Of a stretch of DNA of 64,000 nucleotides, positions 45,813-57,960 are shown one piece after another. The stretch is from positions 1 through 64,000 of the forward strand of contig JAWZYV010013555.1 in NCBI GenBank assembly GCA_038373885.1, in the 5' to 3' direction. Within the stretch, counting starts at the first letter, position 1, and each line of letters starts with the position of its first letter. The notes under the pieces were generated by a model. The model had not been told where the DNA came from, did no database searches, and saw only the letters and a program-made list of their open reading frames with translations. Origin of the DNA: Cheiracanthium punctorium. Its lineage: Eukaryota > Arthropoda > Arachnida > Araneae > Cheiracanthiidae. Position numbers and translations under genes: made by a program.

Positions 45813-47402
45813 CTAATTTGTACGCTTAAAAAAAAAAAGACATTTTCCTCAAAAATTTAATAACTAGCATTTTATATTAGGTTCTAGTTGAAAATTCAGT
45901 ATCCATTATCAAAAAAAAAAAAAAAAAAAACACATTTAATTCAAAGATAAATCAGGTTAGAACGTGTTGATCTCATAGAGGAAGGGTAGGGTTAGTAGAG
46001 TCGAAGATGCGTAACAAGTTGGATTGTGAAAGGTTTCAAAAATTAAAAAAATGGGAAAAGAAATCTAAAACACTTTCATATTTAAAATACACACTGAAGT
46101 GCTATATGTTAAGAGTATCATAATCCATGAGTCGGCCCTATTAGTCTTTCTTGCTTCATTACATAGGAAAGTGTATCATAATCAATGTGTAGGCCCTATT
46201 TGTCATCCTTGTTTCATAACGTTAGAAATTGCATCATAATCCATAAGTGTGCTGTATTTCTCTTCCTTGTTCCATAAAACACTTCTTTGGAATTAAAATC
46301 TCTATTAAAACAGGGTGTGAATTGACTTGACGGGGGGGGGGATGCCCGGGATTGCCCCTGGCTGAAGAATGTAATATCCCTGGTTAGAGAGATATTAATG
46401 GATCCCTACCAGGGATACTATTTATCCCCTGCTGGAGAAATGTTAAAATCAGTCTCTGTCCTTACAAATTCAACAGTACCTAACAATTTTAAGTATTGAA
46501 AATAGAAATACTTTTATTTACTAGACGAAAGAGCGAGTTACAAACATCCCTTTGAAATCGATATATACATGCCTGAGGCCACTTCCCATTCTGCAACAAA
46601 TTACGACTGCGAAATGAACGAACAAGCGCTGTTCCACCGCGAGCCAAATTTGAGGGTAGACGTAGAATCGACATAGGCAGGAATATGTGTGCACAGAAAA
46701 TCGGGGGTCGACTTTTGTTTAAGTGCCTTCCCAGACATGTTGGCAACTGCATTTGTCATATAATACTTGGAGCAGCATTTAGTGGAGCATTTTACGCCTT
46801 CCCTCCTTTTTTTTTTCTTTTCAAATGTCCCCTCCAGAAGAATGTTTTCTTTCAAATGTCCTCCCCCTGGAGAAAATGTTCAATTTGCACCCTGTATTAA
46901 AATTGCCTATTTAAAACTCTTTTACAATCTTTGTCAAACATATTCTAACGATACTTCACCTTTATTCCTAGAAGTCAAAGTTCTTATATCCATTCATTTA
47001 AGTCCAATATAAAGACTTTTTTTTTTCGCTCTTTATTTTCCCATTTCTTCAAAATTTATTATTATTTTTTTTTATCTTGACTTCAGGATAATTGGATAGA
47101 TATGAAATATTGTTATTTTATTAGCAAAATGCTTAGAATCCAATATTCCCTGAAACATTACATAGTATCAGAGCTGAAGTTTCTAGAAATATATAATTGC
47201 TTATAAATAGGATAAAATAATATTAAATAATTAAAAGTATACATAATTTTGTCATCTGTTACAAATTAGCTACCTTTAATAAAAAACAATTCTTGGTTAA
47301 TTTCTAGTTTAGGGGTCTTCTCGGCACAATTTCAAAAATTGCCAACTTGGTGCATTTCCTCATTTTGTCCATGGGAGCTCCAACACTCTCATCTCCCAGG
47401 GA
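45813..47402. other. Intergenic, nothing recognised
   Basis: A-run at 45908-45930 and a short direct repeat of AGGCCCTATT...CATAA words around 46130-46230. No supported frame. Confidence 0.4.
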
Positions 47403-47668
47403 CAATGGCGGATCCAGAAATTCTCTTTTGGGAAGGGCTAAATTTTGAAAAAAGCTTATTTCACGAATACAAAATGTACAAAATAAAGCAAAATTTTAGT
47501 CTAAACCAATGTAAAAACTTTTGGGAGAGGCTAAGTGATTAAAAAAAGATCAATTTACATATTCAAAGTTCATAATGTTACCCTCTACTGTTCATAATGT
47601 TTTTAGCAATCTCTTTTGGGGGGGGAAGAGGGTGAAGCCTCCTAGCTCCTCCCCTGAATCCGCTACTG
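47403..47668. mobile_element. hAT-type MITE (CARTGGCGGATCCAG ends)
   Basis: The left end CAATGGCGGATCCAG and the right end CTGAATCCGCTACTG are inverted repeats. Flanking 8-mers CCCAGGGA and TCTAGGGA agree at 6 of 8. The interior has no coding sense. Confidence 0.75.
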
Positions 47669-47689
47669 TCTAGGGACACTACGGAGAAA

Positions 47690-48060
47690 ACGCTAGAGAC
47701 CTGCACGGGCTGGGCCGGCCCGCATGCCTTGTACGGGTACGGGATTAATAAATCTGCTGCCAACAGCCTGGGCCGGGCCAGGCTGGACTTATGTCTAGTG
47801 TTAATTTTTTATTCGCCTTCCTGCTACCTGCAAAAAATTTTAAAACTTTCCTTAATATAAAATGCCTGAAAAATATTTATTTATCGATCTATTTGGTCAT
47901 CTTTATATTAGAATTTCTGGAATTTTTGAATTTTTACTCCTTAACTATGGGCCCGTACAGGCTGGGCTAGGCCGTGATGTTCGTTTCAAATTTGTTCTGG
48001 GCCGGGCCTACAAATTCAAGGATTCCTCGAGCCGGGCTGGGCTGATAAAAGCAGGAAAAG
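47690..48060. repeat. GC-rich ended repeat (GGGCTGGGCC type)
   Basis: GACCTGCACGGGCTGGGCC near 47698 and GAGCCGGGCTGGGCTG near 48029, with further GGGCCGGGCC words inward on both sides, suggest a short DNA transposon. No clean inverted end or target duplication was resolved. Confidence 0.4.
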
Positions 48061-48158
48061 CACCATCATCAGCACCAAATGATGAGCTGGTAAGAAATTT
48101 GTGCCTGCTTTTATTTATACTTAAACAAGTAAAGAATAAATCCCCAATATATATATAG

Positions 48159-50857
48159 TATACATTCCATATGGAAAATACTTTCAAAACTCGTAGAAAG
48201 TATATTCAGAAGGAAAACCCAATAATATCGGATATACTTCTGAAATATCCCAAATTTAGGGATTATAATGGAGCCTTGGTATGAATTTTGTTTTAGTAAA
48301 TCTATATTTTAAATTTTTTTGAAATGTGACTTTGTAATGATCATTGTATTAGGGTCAATCCAAGTTAAATCAACAAATGGGTTGTACAGCACAATTTTTG
48401 ATTTTCATAAGATTTTGCAGGTGATGTATACCTATCGTCTGTAGTCTGTAGTGAATGAGGAAATGGCAAAATATAAAGAAAAGCCTAATAAGAACTACAA
48501 GGTTTTATTTTCAAGTCAGGTTATATTTTAAAAATATATTTCAATTAAATTTGATTCAATAAAATGTTTAATTTGGTAATTATATTTGAATGCTTAACCT
48601 ATTTTTATTAGTGGTTATGGGTGGATTTTTGTATTACTTCTAAAATGTGTATCTCCTCTGTCTTTTAGAATAACAAGATAATTTTTGTTTTGTTTTAAAG
48701 TAGTGTGTAAATGCTTTGTACCATATAATTTAGACATTTTTATCAACTGTCCCACATGAGTTTTTTTTGTTTGGTGGGGGGGGGGAGCACATTTTTAAAT
48801 GTTTCTAAAGTCTAAGAAATTTTACTAGATGAAGGACCACCAATAATAGCTAACTTTTTTTTACCACACACAGTACAGGAAAAATAATTAATATTTACAT
48901 TTTGTCCATCTTTTTTTTAATGCTTAAAATGCCCCCCCCCCCAAAAGAAACCAGTCCTATTTGGTCTTTTTGCTAATTTAAATAAAAATTCTACAGCTTT
49001 GAGAAAATGAGTCTAAAATGGTGATTTTTACTCATCTGCAGAATAAATAAATACTATATATCAAGAACAATTTCTTTTTTTAACAAATAAAAAAAAACTG
49101 TTTTAGGATAGGTAAATACATAACACCTGACAAAATCTCATAAAAATCAAAAATGGTATAGCACAACTTTTGTTTTAAATTTATTGATTTTTATGGAATG
49201 ACCCATCATTTATTTTAGCTGTGCAGATTGATGCTGAATTTAGATGTATGCACCCAAATGCAGGTTGTTTTCTGGGTGCAATTCCTTCCGTGTATAGTGA
49301 AAGGATAATAAAGTATGTCAACAAACATAGATTGGACATAAAGGAAAGAGTCTCTGATCAATTAGATGGTATGTATGTATTTAAGTATAGTATTTTAATA
49401 TATGTGTAATTGTTTAGTACTTGCGTATTAACATGTTAATCCTTTTTTTTTTTCCGCTCAAACAGAATAATTTAACTTCAGGGAAAGAAAATCTATTATG
49501 TACCTGGTATAACTGGATAGATTTTCTTAATGTTTCTGGGATGGGTTTTATCCCTTCCCCCTCCCATCTTCCAATCTAGAGGGGGTCTATCTCCTATTCA
49601 TGCTATAGAAGATGAATAATTATTTTATATTCATAAATTATAATATATTCTTATTGAATGGGCATAATCTCCCATCCCTAATAACTGTGTTCATACATGA
49701 CACAACCTTAAATGTGTATCTCCTCTCCAAGATATATAAAAGGTTTCCTGACAACAACAACAACAACAAAGTGTTCTGAAGATTTAGTCGATAGTAGTTA
49801 TCCTTTTCTTCTTATTATTCAAGCTGGCATAGGCATCCCTACCTAATGATTATTGGGGGAAGCGGGAGGACAAAGAGCAAGATATTCTCTTTTTACTATA
49901 GGGGTTATGTATCCCCCACCTTTCCCCATAGGTAAAGACGCCCAAGCTGATATTTGTATTGCAAGCTGATATTTGTATTTAATCCATTCCAGATCTTACC
50001 AGACCAAACTTATAATTCTTCATTAAAAAGTTGCATTGTTTTGCAAAAGTTAAGTGATACATATTAATATTTAAAAAAATGTCTCCTCTTCAGATAATTT
50101 TAGATCTCTGATGATACTTGCTGAGCTCTTGCCTGTTGTTGGGCTGAAGAAAAAGAATGTAAGTTTAATCTGTAATCTGCCTCTTATTTATTCTGTATAT
50201 TTCCTCTTTTATGTTCTTTGGCTGCTTTCAGGCTTGAGTTGATTGCTAAAACGATATATTTATGAATTTAACAGGTAGATATTTATTTGTTTAAAAGAAA
50301 ATCTTTGACTATAGTGCACTTGTCTAAATGCTGCTTAATTAATAAATATTTTGCTTCAAAATCTGACAAAAGCGAGCAATATTTGAAAAAGTTTTTTTCT
50401 TTTATTTAGATAAAAGAATGTTATCTGTTATGCATAATTGTTTAGTATAAATGTTTTGTTAAAAAATATTTATTTGAACATAGTCAAGCTTTTAAATACT
50501 TCAAAAGTCACAGTTATTTGTTAATCTCAATATATCTTAATATTGTGCTAGAATTTCAAATGTAAAATGCATTAAGATGTTGAGAAATCACCAGTTAGCT
50601 ATATAATTATCTAAATGTGCAAGCTACTGATTTCATATTTCAAGTAAATAATCACAATAACTATTTTTCAGGTCTTCATCGAAGGAAAACAATCTGAGGT
50701 TCTGTTCAGACATATTGGGATGATAATTTATTTGTTATTTTTGGTATTTAAAATTTATTACAAATGCTTACAGCTAAGAATACCTGTTTATTGGATTTCT
50801 ACACACAATTCCAAAAACTGGACTTTCCCCGATTTCAGGTTTTTTCCTTTCCCATAA
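48159..50857 (+). CDS. Spliced gene, 3' end: four exons with intact frame, family unrecognised
   Basis: Proposed exons: 48159-48278, 49227-49368, 50094-50158 and 50672-50857 (stop TAA 50855). Donors are GTATGA, GTATGT and GTAAGT; acceptors are GTGCAG, CTTCAG and TTTCAG. Phases agree at every junction: 0, 1 (a G carried into GAT), 0. The joined protein includes KENPIISDILLKYPKFRDY, DAEFRCMHPNAGCFLGAIPS, IIKYVNKHRLDIKERVSDQL, NFRSLMILAELLPVVGLKKK, then FIEGKQSEVLFRHIGMIIYL and a short unrelated-looking tail. The start is open; 48159 follows an AG, and the ATG at 48171 is internal. The pattern (VFIEGKxxxVLFxHIG near the C-terminus) reminds me of SAMD3-like uncharacterised animal proteins, but that is recollection, not proof. 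It is the only multi-exon frame here without a lesion. Confidence 0.65.
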
Positions 50858-51381
50858 ATTTTTTTAAAAATAACAATCCCATTTAAATTCTCAAAATGTC
50901 ATTGAGGTTAATTGCTAACAAACTTTTTAAAAATAATCAAGCCTTCTTGAGATAAATTCCACCAATATTTAATATAATTTTATTATATGCCTTCTCATTT
51001 TTAACTATTTTACTTTTGAAATTTGTTCTAATTATCTTATGACAAATATGATTAAATACTTTTTTCTAAAAATATCCACAAGCTCATTGTGTTGTGAATC
51101 AAAGATTTCTTTGAAATTAGGCCAGTTCTTCCAGGAGCTTAGCAATTCGATAAATTTGGAGGAGAAGAAGAGGCTCTGTTACAGTTGATTTGGGCAAACA
51201 AACAAACAAAAAAAAAAGCTCTGTACTGAGATAATTCATGGTTATCCTTTCCCTCCTCTAAGATATAGAAGGGCTTGAGTTCCCAATTTCCTATGCCACT
51301 GACTGAGGTTACTGAAAAAAAGCCTATACTGTCTTTAAATATCAGACGATAAAATGTTGTAAGTGTGAAAGTTCATTCTTT

Positions 51382-51412
<31 letters not shown>

Positions 51413-51659
51413 TGGACCCCCCCCCCCCCCCCAGTTTTTTGTAGTGCATGTATAAATTTATTCAAAAACTGACATACATTTTAAAGATTTTACCGTAACT
51501 AGGAAAGAGAAAAATGTTCATTAAAGAATAACTTTGGGTTACAGGTACCACATACTTAGTGAGTTACAAAAAATTCAATATGTAAAAATACGTGACAGTA
51601 ATTTTTCATAAAGTGTATCAATTTGGATGTATAGGTGCCTTATGTAAATATATATCTAA
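50858..51659. other. Intergenic with A-run and C-run
   Basis: A24-type and C15-type homopolymers meet at about 51388-51433. No gene recognised. Confidence 0.5.
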
Positions 51660-51834
51660 CTAGCAGACCCGGCCACGCGTTGCTGTGGCTGAGTGATTTA
51701 AGCAGGATTTGAAAGACAAAATTAACACAAATTAACATAACATTTAATAACATTTATTTAATAAATACTTTAAATATTTTAATTTGATATATATACTCTA
51801 AATATCTTTAATCGTAATAAATCACAGTTGATAT

Positions 51835-54392
51835 TCAATGAAGCGCCAATCGATGTACAATATTTTTGGTCAATCGGTCCTTTGTTAATGCAAATAAACT
51901 TGATGGTCTTCCTACTCGTGAACACGCCACGTATAATTGCCCATGGGAGAAATATGGATTTTCAAAGTCTAAGCCGCAAATAGACATGCTTGGCCTGAGA
52001 TTTATTTTAGTCATCGCGAAAGCTAAGCGAATGGGAAACTGTAGTCTTTTAAATGGTATGGGAGAATTGGATATCATCGGAATACGTGGTAACAAAACAA
52101 TTTCTCCTTTAAACTTTTCTGTCAAAATAGTTGCTTCAAGAACGTTTCCAGTGATTCTTTTGATCACCAAACGTGTACCGTTGCATAGTTTAGGAGGGTT
52201 TAAATTACGCAGTAGAATAATCGGTGATCCAATTTTCAATCGAAGATTGTGTGGTGGCATTCCTGATATGTCTAAAGAATTTAAAAATTCAATTGGGAAA
52301 TTCACTGCCTCACGATTACTAAGCCAGTCATGATTTAAATAGTTATTTAGTATGTCTGGGAAGACACTCTCAATCAGTTCATTTTTAGTTTGAACAACAG
52401 TACAGAAATTATCTGGCAATCTAATATGTTGAGTATCTTGATGAAATTCTATTTCACCGTTTCCAAGAGCCAGTAATTGTTTAGAAAATTCTTTTGCTGT
52501 TGGATCATTTTGGAGTTGTACTTGCATGTTTTTTGTCAGTCTGAGTGTTTCAACATTTCTCCATAAAATTGATTGTTTTAGACATGCATTAATTTCATCT
52601 GCAAAAGTAGAGCGAGGAATAACTGGCAACGTTTGCCGGAAATCACCAGATAGTAATAAAATAGTACCACCGAAATATCTGTCACTATTGTTTAAATCCT
52701 GCATAGTCCTATTTAATGCTTCGAGCGAATGCTTATGAGCCATAGTACACGAATCACAAATTATGATCGAAGTCTTCCGTAACACTGCTGCCATTCCGCT
52801 TCTTTTTTTGATATTACAACTTGCATTTGGCTTGTTATGAATATCTATTGGTAGCTTGAAAGCAGAATGTGCTGGCCGCCCACCATCCAACAAAGTAGCA
52901 GCTATGCCTGATGATGCAGCTGCTAATGCAATTTTTTGTTGTGACCGTAGTTTCGCAAGGATGAAAGATAACAAATATGTTTTACCGGTACTACCTGGTG
53001 CATCTAAATAGAAAAAACTGCCTTGTTTGGCATCAATAGCCAACATAATTCGATTGCATATGTTCTTCTGCTCGTCAGTTAATAATGGTTCATTGTTAGT
53101 AACAAATGTATTTAAATCACGATTATTAAATTGTTCTTCTCGCTGCAAATCACTATTTACTAAGTCTGTAGCTGGGCGATTAGGAGATGGAATACCATAA
53201 TGACTAAGAGGTGAATTTGAGATCATAATACATAAATCTTCAATCATTATTAAAGCTTCGTTATACATATCTTGTGTGAAGTCTAAGTTTGGAGAGTGGT
53301 TTATTTGTTTATGTCGGTAGAGTATATCTTCAGTCATGTAGTTCTTATATTTTTCCCACAATGTAGATGACTGTGTTGGTAAACATGTCATCAAAATAAT
53401 GTCAAATAGTTGACGAATATTACTCGGCGAAGACGTTAAAGCAGCATCAGCAAGTGTCAGATCCCGATGGTTGTCATCTTCTAAAAGTTGCAACGCGTGA
53501 CATGCATCTTTATACGTACTGAACACTTGGTCATTAACTGATCGTAAAAATTGAAAAGAGATTGGTCCAGGAACATTCACCAACAATAAACGCAGAAAAA
53601 AGCATTCACGTTGTTTTGGATGTACAGTATAAAGTCGTCCCAGTGTCTTAGCTTTAAATATGCCTGCAATATAAGAATGTGGTTCTCCCTTTTTACGTGG
53701 TTCCCATTTTTTAGCAGACATGTTCCATGAAAAATAGCATGGAATATCAGTGTATAATACTGTTTTTGCGAATTGACCATACACATCACTTTTTTGACAA
53801 AGAGTGAAAAATTCGGTTAGTGTCGTTTTTGGTGGTTCACATGCTCTTTGGAGAATATTTTCTTCAGTGAAATACACACGTTGTCCATTTTCAAGATGCA
53901 CTGCAAGATGTTGTATAGCAGGTTCTCTGTGGTGTATGGGGAAGCTAAGTATACGCCAGATAGCTTCACTGCTGCTAATGTATCTACCCATTTGGTAGCG
54001 TGCTATTTCATCATTTTCGTTTATATTTTGTACTCCAAATACGGCCAAATCACTGCCCTTATTAACGTACTTGCAAATATACTTGATGGATTTCACAGAA
54101 CTGCAAAGCTCAACATTAATATGAGCCATGTACGTTTTGGAGAGTAGTGGTGAGTATGGTGCTACCCATTGATTGTCAATTTCTAATTGGTTAGAATTTG
54201 AAGTTCTCATTTTATATGTATGACCACCATTATCAGCGTTTCTGCGGCGATACAATGGATAACCATTAATATCAGTAATGGTATCATTTGTGAATTTCTT
54301 AGGAAAATGTTTCTTACATTTCCCATTTTCCATGCATGGTGATGTCATGTTAAACGCTCCACACGGTCCATGAATCATATGACTTGTAACAA
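51835..54392 (-). pseudogene. Helitron Rep C-terminal half and PIF1-type helicase
   Basis: Open without a stop for about 850 codons. Just after the broken N-terminus: MIHGPCGAFN, then the Rep two-tyrosine motif in KYICKYVNKGS (about 54060-54090). Helicase motifs: Walker A APGSTGKT (about 52990-53010), Walker B region IIICDSCTMAHKHS (about 52740-52770), SGDFRQTLPVIPR (about 52620-52655), LTKNMQ, LRNLNPPKLCNGTR and YVACSRVGRPSSLF (about 51930). The enzyme nicks and unwinds DNA for rolling-circle transposition. The usual Glu after the Walker B Asp is Ser here, so helicase activity is doubtful. The open frame continues upstream to 54561, but those first 56 codons belong to the inserted element, not to the Helitron gene. 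Confidence 0.9.
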
Positions 54393-56243
54393 TCTTATAT
54401 ATAATAAAATCCGAGAGTAAACATTGTATGTAGCTAGGTTTGTAGGTAGGTTTGTGACCACCAATCTTTTTGCGCCCGTCGCTCGATCGCATTGCGCCGA
54501 GACGGTTGGTCGCAGACCTACCGAATTTTGCATACGGCTTCACTAGGATAGATCCTAACACGCCTCGGAGCGATTTTTTAGAAATTCAAATTAGAAAAGG
54601 TTTTATTTTATGTTTTGTCCGATTTTTAGCGATTTTTCTTGCATAATACGTAATAACAGCGGTCATTGCACTCGCAGTAAAACGATGTTTGCATCATCGG
54701 ACAGAGGAGAAAATTTTCTTTCGAAAACAGTTTGTTTTGACTATGTAACATATTTTGCCGATTTTTGGGGAATTTTTAAAAATAATTTCTCTTTTGACGA
54801 AGTTTGCGTAAAATAATTTTAAAACCGTTGCATCTTTAATTCTATCCGTCATAACTTTTTCATATTGTGGCTAAAGACGGAGCATACAATTCGCCCACTT
54901 TTAAAAGAAGAACGGAGGAAAAATATAAATTAGGAGATTTTTTACGAATTTTTATGTAAAGAAGGATTTTTATTTCAAAAAAAGCTGCTTCAAGATTTCG
55001 GTATGATATCTTCCGCTATGGTTGTCTTGGGAACAGTAACAATGAATAAAATTGCCAGTTGAAAACAATAAATAAAATTACTTTAAAATAACTGAATTTT
55101 CGCATGCGAAATCTACGTCATTTTCGTGTAACGAGTTTAAAACCCCTTTCGAAACTCAATCAGAATAATGGAGTCACACGCACCTACGAAATAATTCCAT
55201 GTTTTATATTACGTTGCCAGAAAAAGAAATGAATGCTGTTTTTTAAACAATGAATTACCCAGCATTATTTTCGATTGAGTTTTTAAACGGGACACATTTT
55301 CGAATTGCGAGAAATATTTTGCGGAGCTAAATACGTCAATCTGACAAGAATTGTGCATAAAAATGTATGGAAAGCTGTTTTAATGGCAACGATAAAGTGA
55401 AACGATTATCGTTTATGCTAATGCGTAAATTGCAAAGAATCGCCAAACAATAAAAGACTACATTCGTAGCAAATATCTAAACCGTTTCTTTAAATTAAGC
55501 ATTAAAGATGGAAAAACGAAAATATATTGGTATCAGTAAAAGAAAGTATAAGTAATAGTTAGTAGATATGTTAGGGCAATATTGATCAAAGCACAATATA
55601 CTGCATTAATAAATACTTCGTGAAACTATTCGTTTTTCAACAGCCTGATGCGGTGCAGGGCTGCAGGGGAATCGTTACATCCCCTGCAGCTCATCACAGC
55701 TAACTAAACATTAAATAATTTTAAGTCGCGTTAATATATCCCGCGGTAGTTTCCACAGAAAACACAGTATCTGAACTTTTTTTTTCTTGGAGATTCTGTT
55801 TTGTCACAAGTAGTTATGGTCACATTTTAGGAAAATTTTCTCCTCTTGCTTTGCGAAGAGCGGGTACACAACTATTTAATTATAAAATAAAACGGTTCTC
55901 CAGATCATGTAGTATCTAAGGTATTAATGGCATAACTTAAATCTAAAAAAGAGTATGATGCAGAAATGAGACATTTTGAAAATTAGGAATTTTCACTGCA
56001 AACCGTAACGCTTTTTTCTTTTCTGATCGTGAATGACACCGACACAGTTTTTTCCGTCATGATATTAACAATGGTCACAGGTCAGTACTTATACTAACTT
56101 TACGAATAACTAATGAGTAGTTTTACGCCAAGAGTCAATTCATTTTGTTTATTTTTAGATTCCAAACCATTGGAATCAATTCGAATTATACATGTAAGAA
56201 ATATTTTCGTTCCCTGCCGTGCGGAGAACGGGCACGCAGCTAG
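54393..56243 (+). mobile_element. Non-autonomous Helitron inserted in the Helitron gene
   Basis: Begins TCTTATATATAATAAAATCC right after A (54392) and ends with CCGT, 7 nt, ACGG, 8 nt, CTAG (56240-56243) right before T (56244). Removing exactly these 1851 bases rejoins the host reading frame across ELFN and IVTSHM codons. No transposase is encoded; the interior is AT-rich with no recognised gene. A decayed second 3'-end-like motif (GCGAAGAGCGGGTACACAAC) is near 55850. Confidence 0.93.
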
Positions 56244-57103
56244 TATTAAATAATTCTTGATCAATTGAAGAATCTGGAATTTCGGCTGAAATAATTTGAT
56301 CAATTTCCTCTGGACGAATTTTATCTTCAAGCCAAATTAAAATGTGAGCATGAGGTAAGCCTCATTTCTGCCACTCAATTGAATACAACCAACGACACGT
56401 TTTGCGAAAAACTGAATATTTTACTATAAAATCAATCAAAGATTTCAACTTCTGTTGAAACACTCGTGCAGTAATATCGTGACGATGTATTGATTGTTGA
56501 CCAAGTAATAGATTGGATTTCCTCCCAATTTGGATTACACGTAAATGTTATAAACAAATCTGGACGACCGTAATGACGTACATAAGTCATTGCATCCTGC
56601 ATGTATTCTTGCATGTTTCGTGGGCTACCTATGTAGCTGGAAGGTAAAATAACAGCACTACCAATTTCATTGGTGTTTAAATTTCCATCGACGTTTCCAA
56701 CAATAGCATCTCGTAAGTGAATGTAATCCTCTGATCGTAGTTTAGCTTGGTTGAACCGAATGAATCGCAAACGTTCGCTTTCAATCTTAGCAAACATTTC
56801 CACAACGTATTGATGATACAATTGACGATATCGAAGGATATAGTTGTCCTGATTGTGTCTAATCATTAATCGATACGCATAGTAGTTCATTGAACTAACC
56901 TTTTTATTTAATTCATTACAATTGACTGGATCAGACTGTTTCATGAGCTCTTTCAATACGTGCATATCGAGTCTTCTTGCTACGGGCAGTAAGGTTAGAT
57001 TTTTTGGGTCGCATATTACTAAAAGTAGTGCTTGGTATAGGCAAAATAAGACATGTATAGTGTGTAGTCTAAGAAACTGTATCACATTAAGGTGTGGCGC
57101 CAT
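56244..57103 (-). pseudogene. Helitron Rep N-terminal half (frameshift and stop)
   Basis: From about 56900 down: MNYYAYRLMIRH, RLRFIRFNQAKLRSEDYIHL, SAVILPSSYIGSPR, YVRHYGRPDLFITFTCNPNW, the Helitron-like N-terminal domain. A frameshift after EEIQS (about 56515) moves to a frame with LLGQQSIHRHDITA, and a stop TGA (from CGA by context) sits immediately before GLPHAHILIWL, the HUH metal-binding motif of the nickase. The sequence between ATG 57103 and about 56990 does not look like the usual family start. Confidence 0.88.
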
Positions 57104-57169
57104 CTATGAGATGCAAAGGACAATGTTTTACAGTTCTCTGTAAAGAAATTCTCTTAAGGCGCCATCTGT

Positions 57170-57960
57170 TCCAGTCTTAATGGTCTCAAACGGAAATATT
57201 GGACCTACGATTGGAACCTACGATCAATAACAACAATCAACGTAATCAGAATATCAGTTGACCCGTTTTTGAGGTATTTCGGACATACACACGGACACTG
57301 GATTTTTATATATTAAGATAAGATAAGATATATGAAAAATATATAATACGTTCTTTTAGGTTTCTTCCTCTGTAAAATGAGAATTTTTCTGTAAATAAAA
57401 CATACGCAAATAATAAGATGTCGTTTAAAGCAAGAACTGTTAAACTGTTCTTTTTTTTTCAAAACAATAAAAAAGTTATCTCGGTTGCCAATTTCGGAAA
57501 AAATAAAATAAAACGCTTTTATCCCTTTAGAAGCAGACGATAAGCTATGAGTTGAGTATTTCAATATCGCAGATATTATTAATTTTCTTCGTAGTAATGT
57601 TCCAGTATTTCTGGCCGTGTTCGTGACTGCCGGTTGGGATAAACACTTTTTCTTGAATTTATGCAGTACACAAATACATATTAAACTACAGTTGTACATA
57701 AAGAAATTCTCTTAAGGCGCCATCTGTTCCAGACTTATGGAACCTACGATTAATAACAACAATCAACGTTGATGATCAGTTTTTTATTAATTATTAATTA
57801 TTGAGACCATTAATTTGAATAATAACTATCCTATTATCTAAGTTGGACCAAATTACATATATATGCAAACTTTCATGAATATCAGTTGACCCGTTTTTGA
57901 GTTATTTCGGAACATACACACGGACACTGGATTTTTATATATTGAGATATATAAAATTTT
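57170..57960 (-). repeat. Duplicated Helitron 5' ends in tandem
   Basis: Words TTAAGGCGCCATCTGTTCCAG, AATATCAGTTGACCCGTTTT and ACACGGACACTGGATTTTTA occur in both 57150-57318 and 57705-57947. Each ends with the minus-strand 5' terminus TCTTAATATAT or TCTCAATATAT preceded by A. So a second Helitron end lies directly outside the first. Confidence 0.75.

Larger units (their letters stand above)
51660..57318 (-). mobile_element. Helitron coding for Rep/helicase, split by another Helitron
   Basis: 3' end (minus strand) at 51660: stem GCCAC/GTGGC (plus 51672-51689), 8 nt, CTAG at 51660-51663, then T outside. 5' end near 57318: minus TCTTAATATATAAAAATCC preceded by A, with a small (TCTTA)n ambiguity. 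Coding parts are 57103-56244 and 54392-51835, interrupted by 54393-56243. No target duplication, as expected. Sequence between the ends and genes is short, so the element is probably internally deleted. Confidence 0.85.

Noticed and set aside
47862..48158. 98-codon plus-strand frame just before the spliced gene
   Set aside because: Most of it is GC-rich repeat. A GTAAGA donor near 48093 could end an exon (reading APSSAPNDEL), but nothing else supports it.
51388..51433. Poly(A) followed by poly(C) as a retroposon tail
   Set aside because: No retroposon body precedes the A-run on either strand; homopolymers are common in this window and may also reflect assembly.
51835..54561. A single 908-codon Helitron protein starting at 54561
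   Set aside because: The first 56 codons lie in the inserted non-autonomous Helitron; the open frame across the junction is accidental. The true gene continues at 56244 after removal of the insert.
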